Assembly: GCA_037903475.1 (NCBI GenBank)
Contig: JBAJFG010000487.1
Span: forward strand, 434,001 to 498,000
Length of the DNA stretch: 64,000 nucleotides
Source: Ancylostoma caninum
Taxonomy: Eukaryota > Nematoda > Chromadorea > Rhabditida > Ancylostomatidae
Direction: 5' to 3'
The notes under the pieces are model-generated. The model was given only the letters and a program-made list of their open reading frames with translations. It did not search any database and was not told the origin of the DNA. Every line of letters starts with the position of its first letter. Positions within the stretch are counted from its first letter, which is position 1. Positions 12,582 through 22,886 of this stretch are shown here, piece after piece. The translations under genes and the position numbers were made by a program.

Positions 12582-12892
12582 TCATCGCCTCGGCACACAC
12601 CCTGTCTCATTGATTCTGTTGCTGTATTTGACTTTGGCTACGTCCTTTCCGCACACATTTTCTTGTCCTTCGTACTCTTTGTAGTAGTACATTTGTCCAA
12701 ATTCATTCTCGCAAAGACCGTACTGAAATATATTCCGTTTGAGTTAGTTTACTGGTAATTTTAATACAAGAAACATCTTACCGTTCCATCCTGATCTTGC
12801 TCAAAAGGTTTCTGAAAACGGATACTTCTTTTTCCATGTCCACTTACGTAGTGTACCAGTAATAGTAGTTGAAATAGCAGTAATTTAGCCAT
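12582..12892 (-). CDS. Small secreted cysteine-containing peptide, 71 residues
   Basis: Three phase-0 exons: 12848-12892, 12782-12811 and 12582-12722 with stop. The first exon encodes MAKLLLFQLLLLVHY, a strong signal-peptide core. Donors GTAAGT and GTAAGA and acceptors TTTTCAG and ATTTCAG fit nematode splicing. The mature part is short, polar and tyrosine-rich (GQMYYYKEYEGQ), with three cysteines (YGLC, NVCG, TGCV), one NET glycosylation sequon and a basic C-terminus ending PRR. It overlaps no longer frame and is not a family I recognise. Small secreted peptides of this sort are common in parasitic nematodes. An odd cysteine count could mean a dimer or one free thiol. Gene model moderately sure, function unknown. 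Confidence 0.65.
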
Positions 12893-14312
12893 GGTTCAGG
12901 ATGCTGGCTAACGCGAGTTCACTCTATCGGTTGGCTTCAGATCCGAATTTCGAGCGACGATTCGCTGCTAACCTACAATTACAACAGGTTTTCCTTTCTT
13001 TATAGCCCGTGCGAGTACAGTGTCCGCTAAGTTGTCCTTGAAAAATATCAGTAGTGGGTGATGGTCACACACTTTCCCATAGGAAAACACTATAAAACAA
13101 TGAAGTCACGGAAAACGAGAGGTAAAGAGACTGGCCAGGGAAAGGAGGAGATTCGACGAAAAAGATTAGTAGTTAAGGTTTTCATAACAGAAGTTTTGTT
13201 GTTTCGATGGATTTAGATCTACAAAGACCGCAGAATGGCCAAAAAGTTTCACAAATGAGACGACAGTGAGGTGAAGCTAATGATTTTATGTACTGACCAA
13301 GGCAAACCCGGTTCTGAGCATAGATAAGATATGCCGAATAAGGTTGTGTCAATAAGTATCCAGAGCGCTAGTTATCTCTACAGCAGCTTAGAGGTAGTAC
13401 TTCATCAGGTTAGATGATGCTGCTCAGACGCTATTTATCGTTATTTTCGTCAAGTTTCACATAGAAGCTCAAGTTTCAAGCCATAGCTCCTCAAACAAAG
13501 ACAGGCAGCTGTCTTGTTACCAGCGTAATGCTTTGAAGAAAAATAGTAATGCCGGAGGTTGCTTATGTTTTTGGTTCTCATGGTACTTTTTTTTCCTTGG
13601 AAAATATCACTTTTAAGTGACTAAATGCATCGACTTTTACGCGACTAAATGCACTATAAATCTATCGTCGTTAGGCCCCTCATAAGCGAGAATTTTCGAA
13701 ATTTGACGAAATACTGCCGGGTGCGACAGCACTATCTCACGGCTGTGCTTGTTTATGAAGCAGAATGTCGCACACAACCTCAGAATGCATTTACAACTTC
13801 TAAGAAACACCCGGACCGAATCTTTTCTCAGTTGTCGCTTTTGCGAGGAAAAATATCACTGATAAAAACGAACAGTCAGAAGAGAAACAGAAAAAGACAC
13901 CGAGGTTCTCGACGCGAATCCAATAGAGACAACTAGGCAGCTGTTGTTTTCTTGTCACCGACATCCACCGAATGGTCAGGTGTTTTCGGCTTTGGTGGGT
14001 TTGGTCAAAGAGGACTAGACCGCAGCGATGAATGTTTCGTTTTTTGACTTTTGAACTTTACACTGGGAATAGCTGTCGGGGATAATAGTCGGGTAAGCCG
14101 CTACTAATATCGGGAGAATTTTCGCAAAGTCTTGCCTCTAGTTAGATAAAAGTGGTGGAGAAATTACTCCATTATCGAAATAGTTTAAAACCACACAGTT
14201 CTGTATCTCTTCTACAAGTTTTTTTTTCCTCGAAATAACGAAAGTAAGCGGGGATATTTTAGAAAAGTAGCGGAAATTTCCTCAAGGTTTTAGCAAAAAC
14301 CCTTTTATTCAG
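12893..14312. other. Region upstream of the PH-domain gene, no exon secured
   Basis: The first exon(s) of the PH-domain gene should lie here, but I cannot place one. A short open frame starting MKSRKTRG near 13100 ends at a possible GGTAAAG donor and is only a weak candidate. The 95-codon plus frame at 13649-13936 is unrecognised. No clear repeat was seen. Confidence 0.4.
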
Positions 14313-14745
14313 GATTTGCGTTGGCGTCCATGCTATGCTGTATTGAAAGCGAATATTCTCTTCGCCTTCAGCAAACAGGACGATCCGGAACCGCCGTTTC
14401 TCATACTGATTATTGAAGACTGTTTCATAGAGCTTTGTGATGAAAACAAACTAGGAAAGGACTTCACCTTTGAGATAAAGTACAAAACGTAAGTTATTCC
14501 GCTTTTTGCAGTATCTTGAGTGATCAAGCAGATACAAAAATCATTTACTAGAACAGTTACGCAAAAAATTACTTTTTAGAACAGGTAGAAGTTACATCTT
14601 TGCCGCTGAGGACTTCAAAACACTGGAGAGATGGGTTTCCTTGTTAACCATCACGCCGATTGATTATATGCTGCTATCGAAACAGTCGTTCGCAGAGCAA
14701 ATTGAACGTGCACAGAATTCGGAGGAAGGTGAATCTGGGAAGTAA
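14313..14745 (+). CDS. Sesquipedalian-like (PHETA/FAM109-type) PH-domain protein, C-terminal two exons
   Basis: Two joined exons, 14313-14488 (after TTTTATTCAG) and 14580-14745 (after TTTTTAG), give 113 residues ending in TAA. The product reads as the core of a pleckstrin-homology domain: RWRPCYAVLKANILFAF (strands 2-3), PPFLILIIEDCFIELCDE, FTFEIKYKT, then SYIFAAEDFKTLERWVSLL, the C-terminal PH helix with its conserved tryptophan. The order and the short tail resemble sesquipedalians, endosomal adaptors that bind OCRL-type inositol 5-phosphatases in animals; that functional link is inferred from family resemblance. The first PH strands and start codon are missing, so at least one 5' exon remains unplaced between 12893 and 14312. 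The stop lies 327 bases before the ARPC3 start on the same strand, typical of a nematode operon. Confidence 0.75.
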
Positions 14746-15044
14746 CCATTTGTCCAGGTATATAGTATTATTGTGATTAGGTGAGCCATGATCTTGTCTT
14801 TACTTTAGTTTTAGCCATGTTGCTTTTTTTTTGTTCATATTCGTTAGTCGTGTATACTATTTTTTGCGTAATTCATTTGCCGGGTAACCCCTTGTGATTT
14901 GTTATTGTTGCTTATGAATATAAATATTGACAGCTTACATATACTCTAAGTGTCAGTCACGGTTTCAATCCCTGGATTCCATTACATTTTTTTATTAACA
15001 CTGCTTTTTCCTAAGTATCTTGCCTTAATTCGCATATTTTTTAG

Positions 15045-15072
15045 AGCTTTAAACGAGTAAAGTGGGTTGGAA
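15045..15072 (+). promoter_or_regulatory. Putative trans-splice acceptor and leader before ARPC3
   Basis: ATATTTTTTAG ends at 15044, 28 bases before the ARPC3 ATG, and no usable donor is obvious between the upstream stop and this site. It fits a spliced-leader acceptor for a downstream cistron of an operon. Only the sequence pattern supports this. Confidence 0.5.
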
Positions 15073-16314
15073 ATGCCTGTGAGTGGTTTTTAGTTTGTTC
15101 TTTCTGGATATTCTCCAAAATTTGAAGTTTTTCAGGCGTATCACTCGAAAATCGAACATGAATTGGTGGTTGGGAATATGGCACTATTACCGCTGCGTAC
15201 GAACTTTAAAGGACCTGCACCTAGTATGTATTACGTTTTATGTCTTTCTGCTATACTGTCGATCCAGCTATTTTGTTTTACTTTATTCATGGCACTACTG
15301 TTACGATTTTTCTTTGTTTATGGCATTACTATCACTTAAATTCATTTAAGGAACTGATTCGGACCTCGACATAATAGACGAGGCTTTGATGTACTTCAAA
15401 CCCAACATTTTCTTCCGTGAGTTCGAGATTAAAGGGCCTTCCGACCGTACATTGATCTACCTAACGTTGTATATCACGGAGTGTCTGCGCAAATTACAAA
15501 GGGTTGGTTCCTTACAGAAAACCACGAACAGTCTTAGAAGAACTACTAATTCATTGTAAAATGAAAACAACCTAATAATTATACATGTAGAGTCCTAACA
15601 AAATCTCCGGGCAAAAGGATTTGGCAGCATTAGCACTCAGTCATCAACTACCAATTCCTGGAGAAGCGGATTTCCCCCTGAATAACATGTACAAAGTGAG
15701 ATTTATTTGTTTTTCCTTGATTAGGTAGGGGAAATCTCCAGATAAATGGTAATATCAGACGCGATGTGATGACCTTCTTCTCCCTTACCTTTTGTACCTT
15801 CTGTATAGCAGATTCACAGGCTCCTGCGAACAAACAAGAAGAAGAGACTATGCGTTCCTACTTACAACAAATGAGACAGGAACTAGGCGTGCGGCTATGT
15901 GAGCTAGCGTTTCCTGACCCTTCTACGAAGCCAAGCAAGGTAAGAGCTTCTAGACGTGTTCGTGAAAAGTGGACGCACACTAAGTGTTTATTGAGCAGTA
16001 CTACTTCCGGAACACCCTAATAATTACTTTTTCACTTTTTTTCGGGATAAATATGGGAGAAAATACTGCCAGAGGTTACATTTGGAACGTATTCGTCATT
16101 GAAAATGTTTTCTCTTCTCAAATTCGGAAACTTTCTACCCTATTTCCCCAGTTTGCCTTCAAATCCAAGTGAATGAGTTCGTTTTAAAATTAGATGAGCC
16201 TTTCACTCCATTCCCAGCTCAGTGAATAAATCGAATTCATTTTAGTGGTGGTTGTCGTTTGCTCGCAAGCGATTCATGGACAAAGGACTTGTCAGTCAAG
16301 GAGTGATCCTGTGA
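15073..16314 (+). CDS. arx-5: Actin-related protein 2/3 complex subunit 3 (p21-Arc)
   Basis: Complete 179-residue ARPC3, the subunit that helps anchor Arp3 in the Arp2/3 complex nucleating branched actin. Six exons with consistent phases: 15073-15078 (Met-Pro only), 15136-15223, 15351-15502, 15591-15695, 15820-15939 and 16246-16314. Family blocks in order: [122 protein letters not shown] and LVSQGVIL. Length matches the usual 174-179 residues, and no frameshift or missing block is seen. The initiator lies on a two-codon first exon, a conserved oddity that makes the start easy to miss. It sits directly downstream of the PH-domain gene and is probably co-transcribed with it. The C. elegans orthologue is arx-5. 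Confidence 0.97.
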
Positions 16315-16529
16315 ATACGTGTTCATAGTCCCACAATTTTTATCATATCTGATCTTCGCATGCTTCTAACTAATAAGTTATTCACTTGTCTTCGCAGAAT
16401 TTCAATTGTGCAGGCGTTTTTCGTATTTTTCTTAGTACAGTGTTTTATGCTCACTAACAAATACATATATATTCAAACTTGTTAAGAAAATGGTCACTTT
16501 ATACCTAGGAGGACAACAGTTGAAATTGC

Positions 16530-16655
16530 TACAACGAACTCCAAACGGCCGTGTGCAAGGTGCGGGACCGCGGCGCCCCAGCAGCAGACAACCTGAGTGC
16601 CACGCCGCGCCGCGGTCCCGCTCCTTGCATGCGGCCGTTTGGAGTTTGTGTAACT
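16530..16655. mobile_element. Foldback element, CTCCAAACG family (copy 1)
   Basis: The left arm GAACTCCAAACGGCCGTG, then GCGGGACCGCGGCG, pairs with a right arm CGCCGCGGTCCCGC ... CGGCCGTTTGGAGTTT around a short loop. It shares the terminal CTCCAAACG with elements at 17322, 22562 and 48728. GC-rich and non-coding. Confidence 0.75.
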
Positions 16656-16763
16656 AGGCATATCTGCAGGAATGAAACCGGTACTACATGGGGAACTCCA
16701 ACTGTCGACGATACCACGAACCAGTACAGCTGGCCGCGGCACTCGTAGAGTCTGCCACAACTC

Positions 16764-17177
16764 ATGAACCATGGTTGCGCTCTGGCTCCCTGGCGCGCTG
16801 GAGGTGATTATACTGTGCTGTGGTTCATGCTTCCCGCGATTGGCTTGTCTTTCCCGAATTTCACGAAGTTTCTGCGTTGTTATACAACGAAAATGGAAAC
16901 GGAAGTTGAATATCTGCGCATATTGCGTTCTTTTCCTATCACTCTTGAATTGTTACACGGTTTCCCGCGTTCCTTTCTTTTTGGCTTTCCTCCAGTTATC
17001 ACCCCGATAAAACACGCTATTTCTAAAAGAGTTATTGCGGACAAAGAGCTAGTTAGTTATTACGGACAAACAGCTAATGTCCTTGACCTTAGTCCTATTG
17101 CCAACTGGCTTCTTCGGGTACAGTGCAAAAAATCAATGATTTGTGAAGATGGTCTGGGCGTAATCACTAGGAACTAA
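16764..17177 (+). other. Unassigned 137-codon open frame
   Basis: An uninterrupted plus-strand frame from MNHGCALAPW to GVITRN. Its first part overlaps the GC-rich sequence next to the foldback, and its second part (LRILRSFPITLELLHG..., KELVSYYGQTANVLDL) has balanced composition. No domain, signal peptide or clear splice sites tie it to a gene. It could be chance or a decayed coding fragment. Confidence 0.2.
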
Positions 17178-17321
17178 ATGATGAAGAAGAGGTACGCTTT
17201 GAGATTTCGGCTAATTCTAAATTTTAGAACATTTTTAAAAGAAGAATAGCTTGGAAACTACCAGAATGCGTGTCGATTGCCGTTTTTATGATCATAGCCT
17301 CTCATTTTACGCCTAGTTATA

Positions 17322-17803
17322 GGAGATTCCAAACGTACGTAGACAAGAGTCGAGATCGCGGCGCGGCTGTCATGGGCAGAGACGCAGGCGCACACTATGC
17401 TGAGCTCCCGTGAGGTAGCCGCTATACTCCTCGAGGAGTATAGCACCTTGCGTCGCCGTCGCCGGCGACGGCGGCCGCCAATGTTGGCGACCCCTCACAA
17501 TCGATACGCACCGGCGCCGCAGTCGCCAACATTGGCGGCCGCCGATCGCCAATGTTGGCGACCAATCGATACACACGACGTCACAGTCGCCAACATTGGC
17601 GGCCGCCGATGTTGGCGATCGCCAGTCGCTGGCGACGGCGGCCGCTGCCGCCGCTCCGCCCACAGTCGATGCGTATCGTCCTCACAGTCGCCGGCGACGG
17701 CGACGCAAGGTGCTACAGTCCTCGAGGACTATAGCGGCAGTGTGACTCTGCCCAAGAGAGCCGCGCAGCGGTCCTGACTCTTGTCTGCGTCCGTTTGGAG
17801 TTC
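17322..17803. mobile_element. Foldback element, CTCCAAACG family (copy 2), interrupted by a nested hairpin element
   Basis: Outer arms: left GGAGATTCCAAACGTACGTA, then GACAAGAGTCGAGATCGCGG; right, GACTCTTGTCTGCGTCCG followed by TTTGGAGTT. The same arms form a compact element of about 150 bases at 22562-22710, so about 320 extra bases (17418-17738) have been inserted here. Non-coding. Confidence 0.8.
17418..17738. mobile_element. Nested GC-rich hairpin element with CCAACATTGG palindromes
   Basis: The ends are GCCGCTATACTCCTCGAGGA and its near inverse complement (CTCGAGGACTATAGCGGC), and the ends themselves contain a palindrome around CTCGAG. Inward lie GCGTCGCCGTCGCCGGCGAC and its complement, then the self-complementary decamer CCAATGTTGG/CCAACATTGG at 17478, 17526, 17549 and 17590 with GGCGGCCGCC beside several of them. 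The whole can fold into a long hairpin carrying secondary hairpins. It appears inserted in the older foldback. Confidence 0.8.
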
Positions 17804-20392
17804 TCTGCATGTTCCGTTTCACAGAAGGAGACAGCCAGAGAAATAGTGAAGAGAAACAGCGAGGGAAATGAGAGGTAATCGCAGAGTAGGCGAGAATGCA
17901 CTCAACAGACAATACTCAACTATCGTCGCTCTTGAAAAAGAATGTAGTATCGTATGAGCTTGCAGTCATTAGCAAAAGTATCCCAGATATGGTTATATCA
18001 GTGAAGAATTGAATTTCAATGATTCTGCAGGTGATCATGCAAATTACAGCGGTAGTTTAGTTGATCATTCCTCAAAAATTGCCGTTTGAAGACTGAGAAA
18101 AGCACACATACTGCTGAAGCGATCGGGACTATCCATAGTAAGAACGACGTCCGTCCTTAAAATCTTGACGAGCTAGAAAGAAACAGCGAGCTGAAGATAC
18201 AAAACATAGAATTTCCATACACTGAGCTAAGAATAAGGAGTTTATGTCTTCAGTTCTGATATATTAGGTCGTCAAGTATGAAATGTCCGATTTTGGATGA
18301 GAAGATTTCGAGTTTTGTTTCTAAAGCAAGATGCATTATAGGATATCCGAATATGCTCCTATACTATCCCCATAGCCGTGCCATCCTAACTGCAGCTTGA
18401 TTGCGCAACAGCTTGGAAACGTGGAAAGCTAGTAGCAATCAAGTGGCGAAGAGCGTTTCCAATATCATGTTGAAAATTGAATATTTTCTCCAGCAAGAAC
18501 TGACCTAATCTCTCAAAGCAGTTGTGATCGAATAGAGCATGGTTTGCCCAGTACAGTGAATAGCAGGTGGGTCCTCACCCTTGCTCCTCTGGCTCAAGCA
18601 GCGTGGATTCGTGAAAAATGGTCAAAAATTGGCACCCATTCTTGAGGGTCGAACTGAGAAAAATCCGTTTACCGAACCACTTTTAATGGTCATATTGCCT
18701 TGATAACCTAAATATTACTGGATTATAAAGATCACATATTGTAGCTTATGCTGACCTAGTTTGACTCCTATCCGCTTCGGCTACGGCTTCCACCTCATCG
18801 ATATCCAGGTTCATCATAACGCTCACTTTGGAGCTTCATGTCACCTGAGCGGAACTTCCCCAGCAAACGCTGTTTAGTGCATTTACTAGTCAAATGTCCC
18901 CTAACACTACCCTGATGTTCCCAGTTTCCCCGGCTCTAATGGCTGAAAAATGGAACCGATGTTCCAAAACAACACGATTTTTAGTCTTTGAGTAGTTCTA
19001 CAAAAAATGCATTCGAACAAAAATTCAAAAACTGATCAAAAACCCAGGAAGTGATTTTGAAAGGTAGAGGATGTACCTTTATAATAAGAATAAAGATGGG
19101 AAGAGATCTAGTAAATCTTCGAAGATAGAGACTGTCAAACTGACCGCTCATAAAATCGGACATTTCATACTTGACGACCTAATAGTTCAGACTGAGCCGA
19201 TGACAGTTTGAAACAGTATAGTTGTAGAAAGGGCCAAAAAGAAGCAAAGCCGGTCGAGATCTCTCATTTGGGGCAAATAATCGGAAACACCGAAAAACAA
19301 ATCTGTGAGATATTAAAACTGTTACGAAAAATCGAAAAGAAAAAATGAAACCATAGTTTGGCCACACCATACCATAGATGGCATTAGCTGCATGAGGTCA
19401 TACATTTTTTCCTTTTTCTTCAAACAGTGCAGCGTTAACTACTATAATATAACGAAGAGTAGCTGGACGTAGCAGTACTAGATAACCGAGGCTATACGAG
19501 GTTGTATCCGGTCTGTATGACATGGCCAAATTTGCCTCTTCAGGGTTATTCTAGAAAAAACCCGGAACCCGCTCGAACTAGCTTTTTGATGAAGCTATTA
19601 CTATTAACATTCAAACTTAGAAAGATTCTCTTAGGTAGGTATGAACTTTACGCAGGAATAAGTAGGTGAAATACCTCTAAAGCCAAATTTGGCCGTGTGC
19701 AATAAACCAAAATCCAACACAAGAATAAGAAATCAATACATGAGCTTTAGACAAGTATATATTTAAAAAGCTAAACAAGAACCGAAATAAAACATAGATA
19801 AGAACAGCAGTGGACGGCGAAGGGCGAATTGGAACCTTCTAAAAAGATCACATGGGCGCGACGAGGCTTCGCGCGGGAATCGTTGGTCAACTATTGGATC
19901 TGGAAAGTTCTGGAAGGTTGTAAAATGTAAATCAACACAATCTTTCATGGATAGTTAACGGCTATGACACCAAAAGAAACATTAAATGCATAGCATTACA
20001 GCCAAGTGAAGCGATGTGGTGCAACTGAACTGTCAGTAGCGCTAAAATAGTCCAAAAGGTTTTTTATAAAACCAAATAAGGCGTGTTACCCTATAAAAAT
20101 CTATGGAATTGCTAGCTAACGTCCTTATTATATACGTCATGAAGGAATTACTCTCTTAAAATCGTTGAAAACTACACTCTTAAGACTGTTTAGGCAATTG
20201 CCACCGATCTGCAGACGCGCATCGCGTAATTCTGATTCAAATGCGCGCCATTTATTGATCGAAATCAGGCAAACTGAGCATCTAAATACGGTATTGAAAA
20301 GTGGGTCTCGTGTGGAAACGCTGCTTCCGGCGTCAGTCTGCCCTGCGGCCATTATTCTAGCAAGTTGTCCGTGTCGACCTCGCTTCTCCGCT

Positions 20393-22163
20393 ATGTCGTC
20401 TACCGAAGTCGTTGCCGAGCAGCTCCAGGAAGCCGTCTCCCCCGTCAAGGTGTTGGACAGTAAGGTGATTTTCACTTCTGCAGACTGTATTTGCAGCAGT
20501 TTAATTAGCACGGGTAAGAACTAGGGATTCCGGTTCCTTCCAGGTTAAATTTGTTGTGGTTTCACGATGAGATTGTCAAAGCATTTCTAGGAGGAGGGTT
20601 TCAAGTTGCACCACATGGGCAGATTTGGCCTCCGGGCTAGTGTTCACACGAACAAGCTGGTCTAAAAGATAACTAAATTTACCTGGAGATGTGAAATCTG
20701 AAGTCCGCTGCCACTTTTCAGGCATAGGATGGATCGAACAGATAGCAATAGTCCCTGTGCGAAATTCTTAGCAGAACACCTCACGCCCAAGTTTGACCGT
20801 GATGGACAAATCGAAGTTTAGCCTTGAGGATCATATCCGTTTCAAGTAGAAATGGCTCGAAGAAGGAAGGTGTAAGGAACACTGAGCTAGTTTTGGTGAT
20901 TAAGTCTCTCCATAGATTCATGCACAGAGGTCATTGGATGTTCTGGCTATGAATAAGGATGCTCTCTGCAAAGTGATCGTATTGTTGACCAGGGATAAGA
21001 TGTATCCCTTATTCAAAAGTTTGGAGGCCCACGATCCTGCTATCGTGAATGCTAACACGTAGATTTCAGAAGGATTGACAGTCGCTGAATTATGCGAAGT
21101 CATACATGCTGTTTCCATCCTTCAAAAGTTCCCATATTTCAAACCTTCATGCCTTCAAAAGCTGCGAAGCTAGATTTGGAAGTAATCGGTGGGATCGATT
21201 GCACTATTTAGAATGGCTGCGACATTTTTGATTAACATCTCACTACGATACGATAAGAAAGCCATTATGGGTAGGCTTCAACGCCTGTACCGGCGAAAAG
21301 GGAATTGGGGAGGGGGGGGGGGGAGGGGCAACCCTATGAAAGATTATAGGCCTCACCTTTTAAGACTAAGCTAATGCACTAGCCGAAGCCTAAACTAAGT
21401 CTAAGCTTAGCCCTATGCTTAAGCATGGGTTTAAGTCTAAGGCTTGGGCTTAGGCTTCACAGTAGTGGCTCCCGCCTACAGGGCATTCACCTCGGAGTAA
21501 ACATTGCGCAGCAATGCGCGTACGAGCTGATCCATTCCAATAGGTCAAATTCTCAGAAGGTTACGTGCGAGTGGTTCTTAGCGGCTCGCACGTAGCCTTT
21601 GTACTGGGCCCGAAATTGAAACGATGTCTACTCCGTGATACTCCGTGATAAATGCCACATAATCCATTTTCACCCTCCGTTTCTTCGCAAATTAACACCT
21701 TATTACTTGCAGGATCATGCCAAACCCGAGAGCCCTCGCAAGCGAAAGCTAGCTGACGAAGAGACTGAAAAGACCGAAGAAATTGTATCGAAGAAGGCAC
21801 GCGATGCTGAGGAACCCGAACAAGCTGCTGAGAAGGAGCAATCAGTGGTGGAAGTAGCTGACAAAGAACAAAAGGAGCAGTCAGTAGAGGAGGCGGGAGA
21901 TAAGAGAGAGGAGAGTACCGAGGAAAATAAGGAGGAAACCTCTGAGAGCAAAGCAGAAGAGGTTAAAGCTTGCGAGAGTAACGAAGAGTCGTCGGCACCT
22001 GCCGAAGAGGCTGCGGAGTTGGAGAAGGAGAAAGACGGTGGGTATGAAATGTTAATTCGATGGTGGCCATGTTTTACTAGGTGTTTGATTTGCAGACACT
22101 GAGAAGACTGAAGCGGAGGCTCCTGCTGAGCGTGAATCTGAAGCCGAGGTCGCGGAAGCGTAG
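20393..22163 (+). CDS. Acidic Glu/Lys-rich nuclear-type protein, 154 residues
   Basis: Three exons, 20393-20464, 21713-22037 and 22096-22163, with matching phases. The product starts MSSTEVVAEQLQEAVSPVK and carries a basic cluster SPRKRKLADEE that looks like a nuclear localisation signal, with a second basic patch VSKKARD. A long low-complexity tract rich in Glu, Lys, Ala and Ser follows, ending AEVAEA. No folded domain is visible. The layout recalls prothymosin-like or other acidic histone-interacting proteins, but I cannot assign a family and the likeness may be compositional. ATTATTCTAG at 20351-20360 is a plausible leader acceptor 32 bases before the ATG. An in-frame upstream extension to 20165 exists but looks like untranslated sequence. 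AATAAA at 22236-22241 follows the stop by about 70 bases. The 1.25-kb first intron holds a decayed ORF and a palindrome. Confidence 0.75.
20916..21173 (+). pseudogene. Possible decayed coding fragment with one in-frame TAG
   Basis: After CTCCATAG a plus frame runs 48 codons (IHAQRSLDVLAMNKDALCK, VIVLLTRDKMYPLFKSLEAH...), meets TAG at 21060-21062, and continues 36 codons in the same frame (ISEGLTVAELCEVIHAVSIL...) to TAG at 21171. The composition on both sides of the stop is protein-like and helical. It lies in the first intron of the acidic-protein gene, on the same strand. No family recognised. Confidence 0.35.
21385..21458. repeat. Imperfect palindrome rich in GCCTAA/TTAGGC-like words
   Basis: The left half begins GAAGCCTAAACTAAGTC and the right half ends GGGCTTAGGCTTC, centred on the perfect ATGCTTAAGCAT at about 21415-21426. 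The words resemble the nematode telomere hexamer TTAGGC but are degenerate. Confidence 0.55.
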
Positions 22164-22235
22164 ACTAACCGGTCAAACCGATACTCACATTCGTGTAAGA
22201 TGAAATACGTGTACCCATGTTTCGTGAATTCTGTG

Positions 22236-22241
22236 AATAAA
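22236..22241 (+). terminator. AATAAA polyadenylation signal of the acidic-protein gene
   Basis: A canonical AATAAA about 70 bases after the stop at 22163 on the same strand. The cleavage site itself cannot be read from the sequence. Confidence 0.55.
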
Positions 22242-22886
22242 CGTTGAGCTGTGTGAAAGTGGTGCTTTGTAAGTCTTCAACACTGCTTTTAGGAGTGGTT
22301 TCCACCTAAGCTGCTTGGTAATGTGCACATCTGTTTGTAATGCTGTTGAGGTGTCAATCGAATTTCTTTTTTTTTTCTGCTTCACTGTCGTTAACCCTTC
22401 CTCGTAGGTGAGGTGACCGAACCTACAGCTTCACCCACTCGGCCAGGCGAAGTGATTGTTGGTTTTGTTTGGGGCTGACGATAGGGATCATGCTAATGGA
22501 TGGACTTCTGTTCTCTGTATGAGGACAAAGTTAAAGTGGAACAAGATATGTCAATGATCTATAGGAAACTCCAAACGTACGCAGACAAGAGTCGAGATCG
22601 CGGCGCGGCTCTCTTGGGCAGAGACGCAGGCGCAAACTATGCTGAACTCCTTTGACTCTGCCCACGAGAGCCGCGCCGCGGTCCTGACCCTTGACTGCGT
22701 CCGTTTGGGTGTGGGTCTATATAGTAGCTTTGTTGCTCTTGAAAGCTGTATGGTATCTTACGGAGATGGTTGTGGTCTACAGAAGTGATAAGATGACTTT
22801 ATGTGACAGCTATGCTGCAGACAGAAACCTTCGAATTATATCCCTGGGCGGGTTATTCCTTGAAAGCATAGGTGGGAATCCATAGC
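22242..22886. other. Spacer between convergent genes
   Basis: Separates the 3' ends of the acidic-protein gene (plus) and the secreted-protein gene (minus). It holds a T-run near 22365-22377 and the compact foldback at 22562-22710. Nothing else is seen. Confidence 0.5.
22562..22710. mobile_element. Foldback element, CTCCAAACG family (copy 3, compact form)
   Basis: The left arm GGAAACTCCAAACGTACGCA, followed by GACAAGAGTC and CGGCGCGGCTCTC, pairs with GAGAGCCGCGCCG...TTGACTGCGTCCGTTTGGG on the right. It is about 150 bases with a loop of roughly 45. It closely matches the outer arms of the element at 17322-17803 and so shows the uninterrupted form. Confidence 0.8.

Larger units (their letters stand above)
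16315..20392. other. Intergenic region with two foldback elements, no gene recognised
   Basis: Contains a GC-rich foldback (16530-16655), an unassigned 137-codon open frame (16764-17177), the nested hairpin element (17322-17803) and about 2.5 kb of AT-rich sequence (17900-20350) with nothing recognisable. Confidence 0.5.

Noticed and set aside
20165..20392. In-frame N-terminal extension of the acidic protein
   Set aside because: Its composition differs from the rest and a leader acceptor-like TTCTAG lies between it and the MSSTEV start, so it is probably untranslated.
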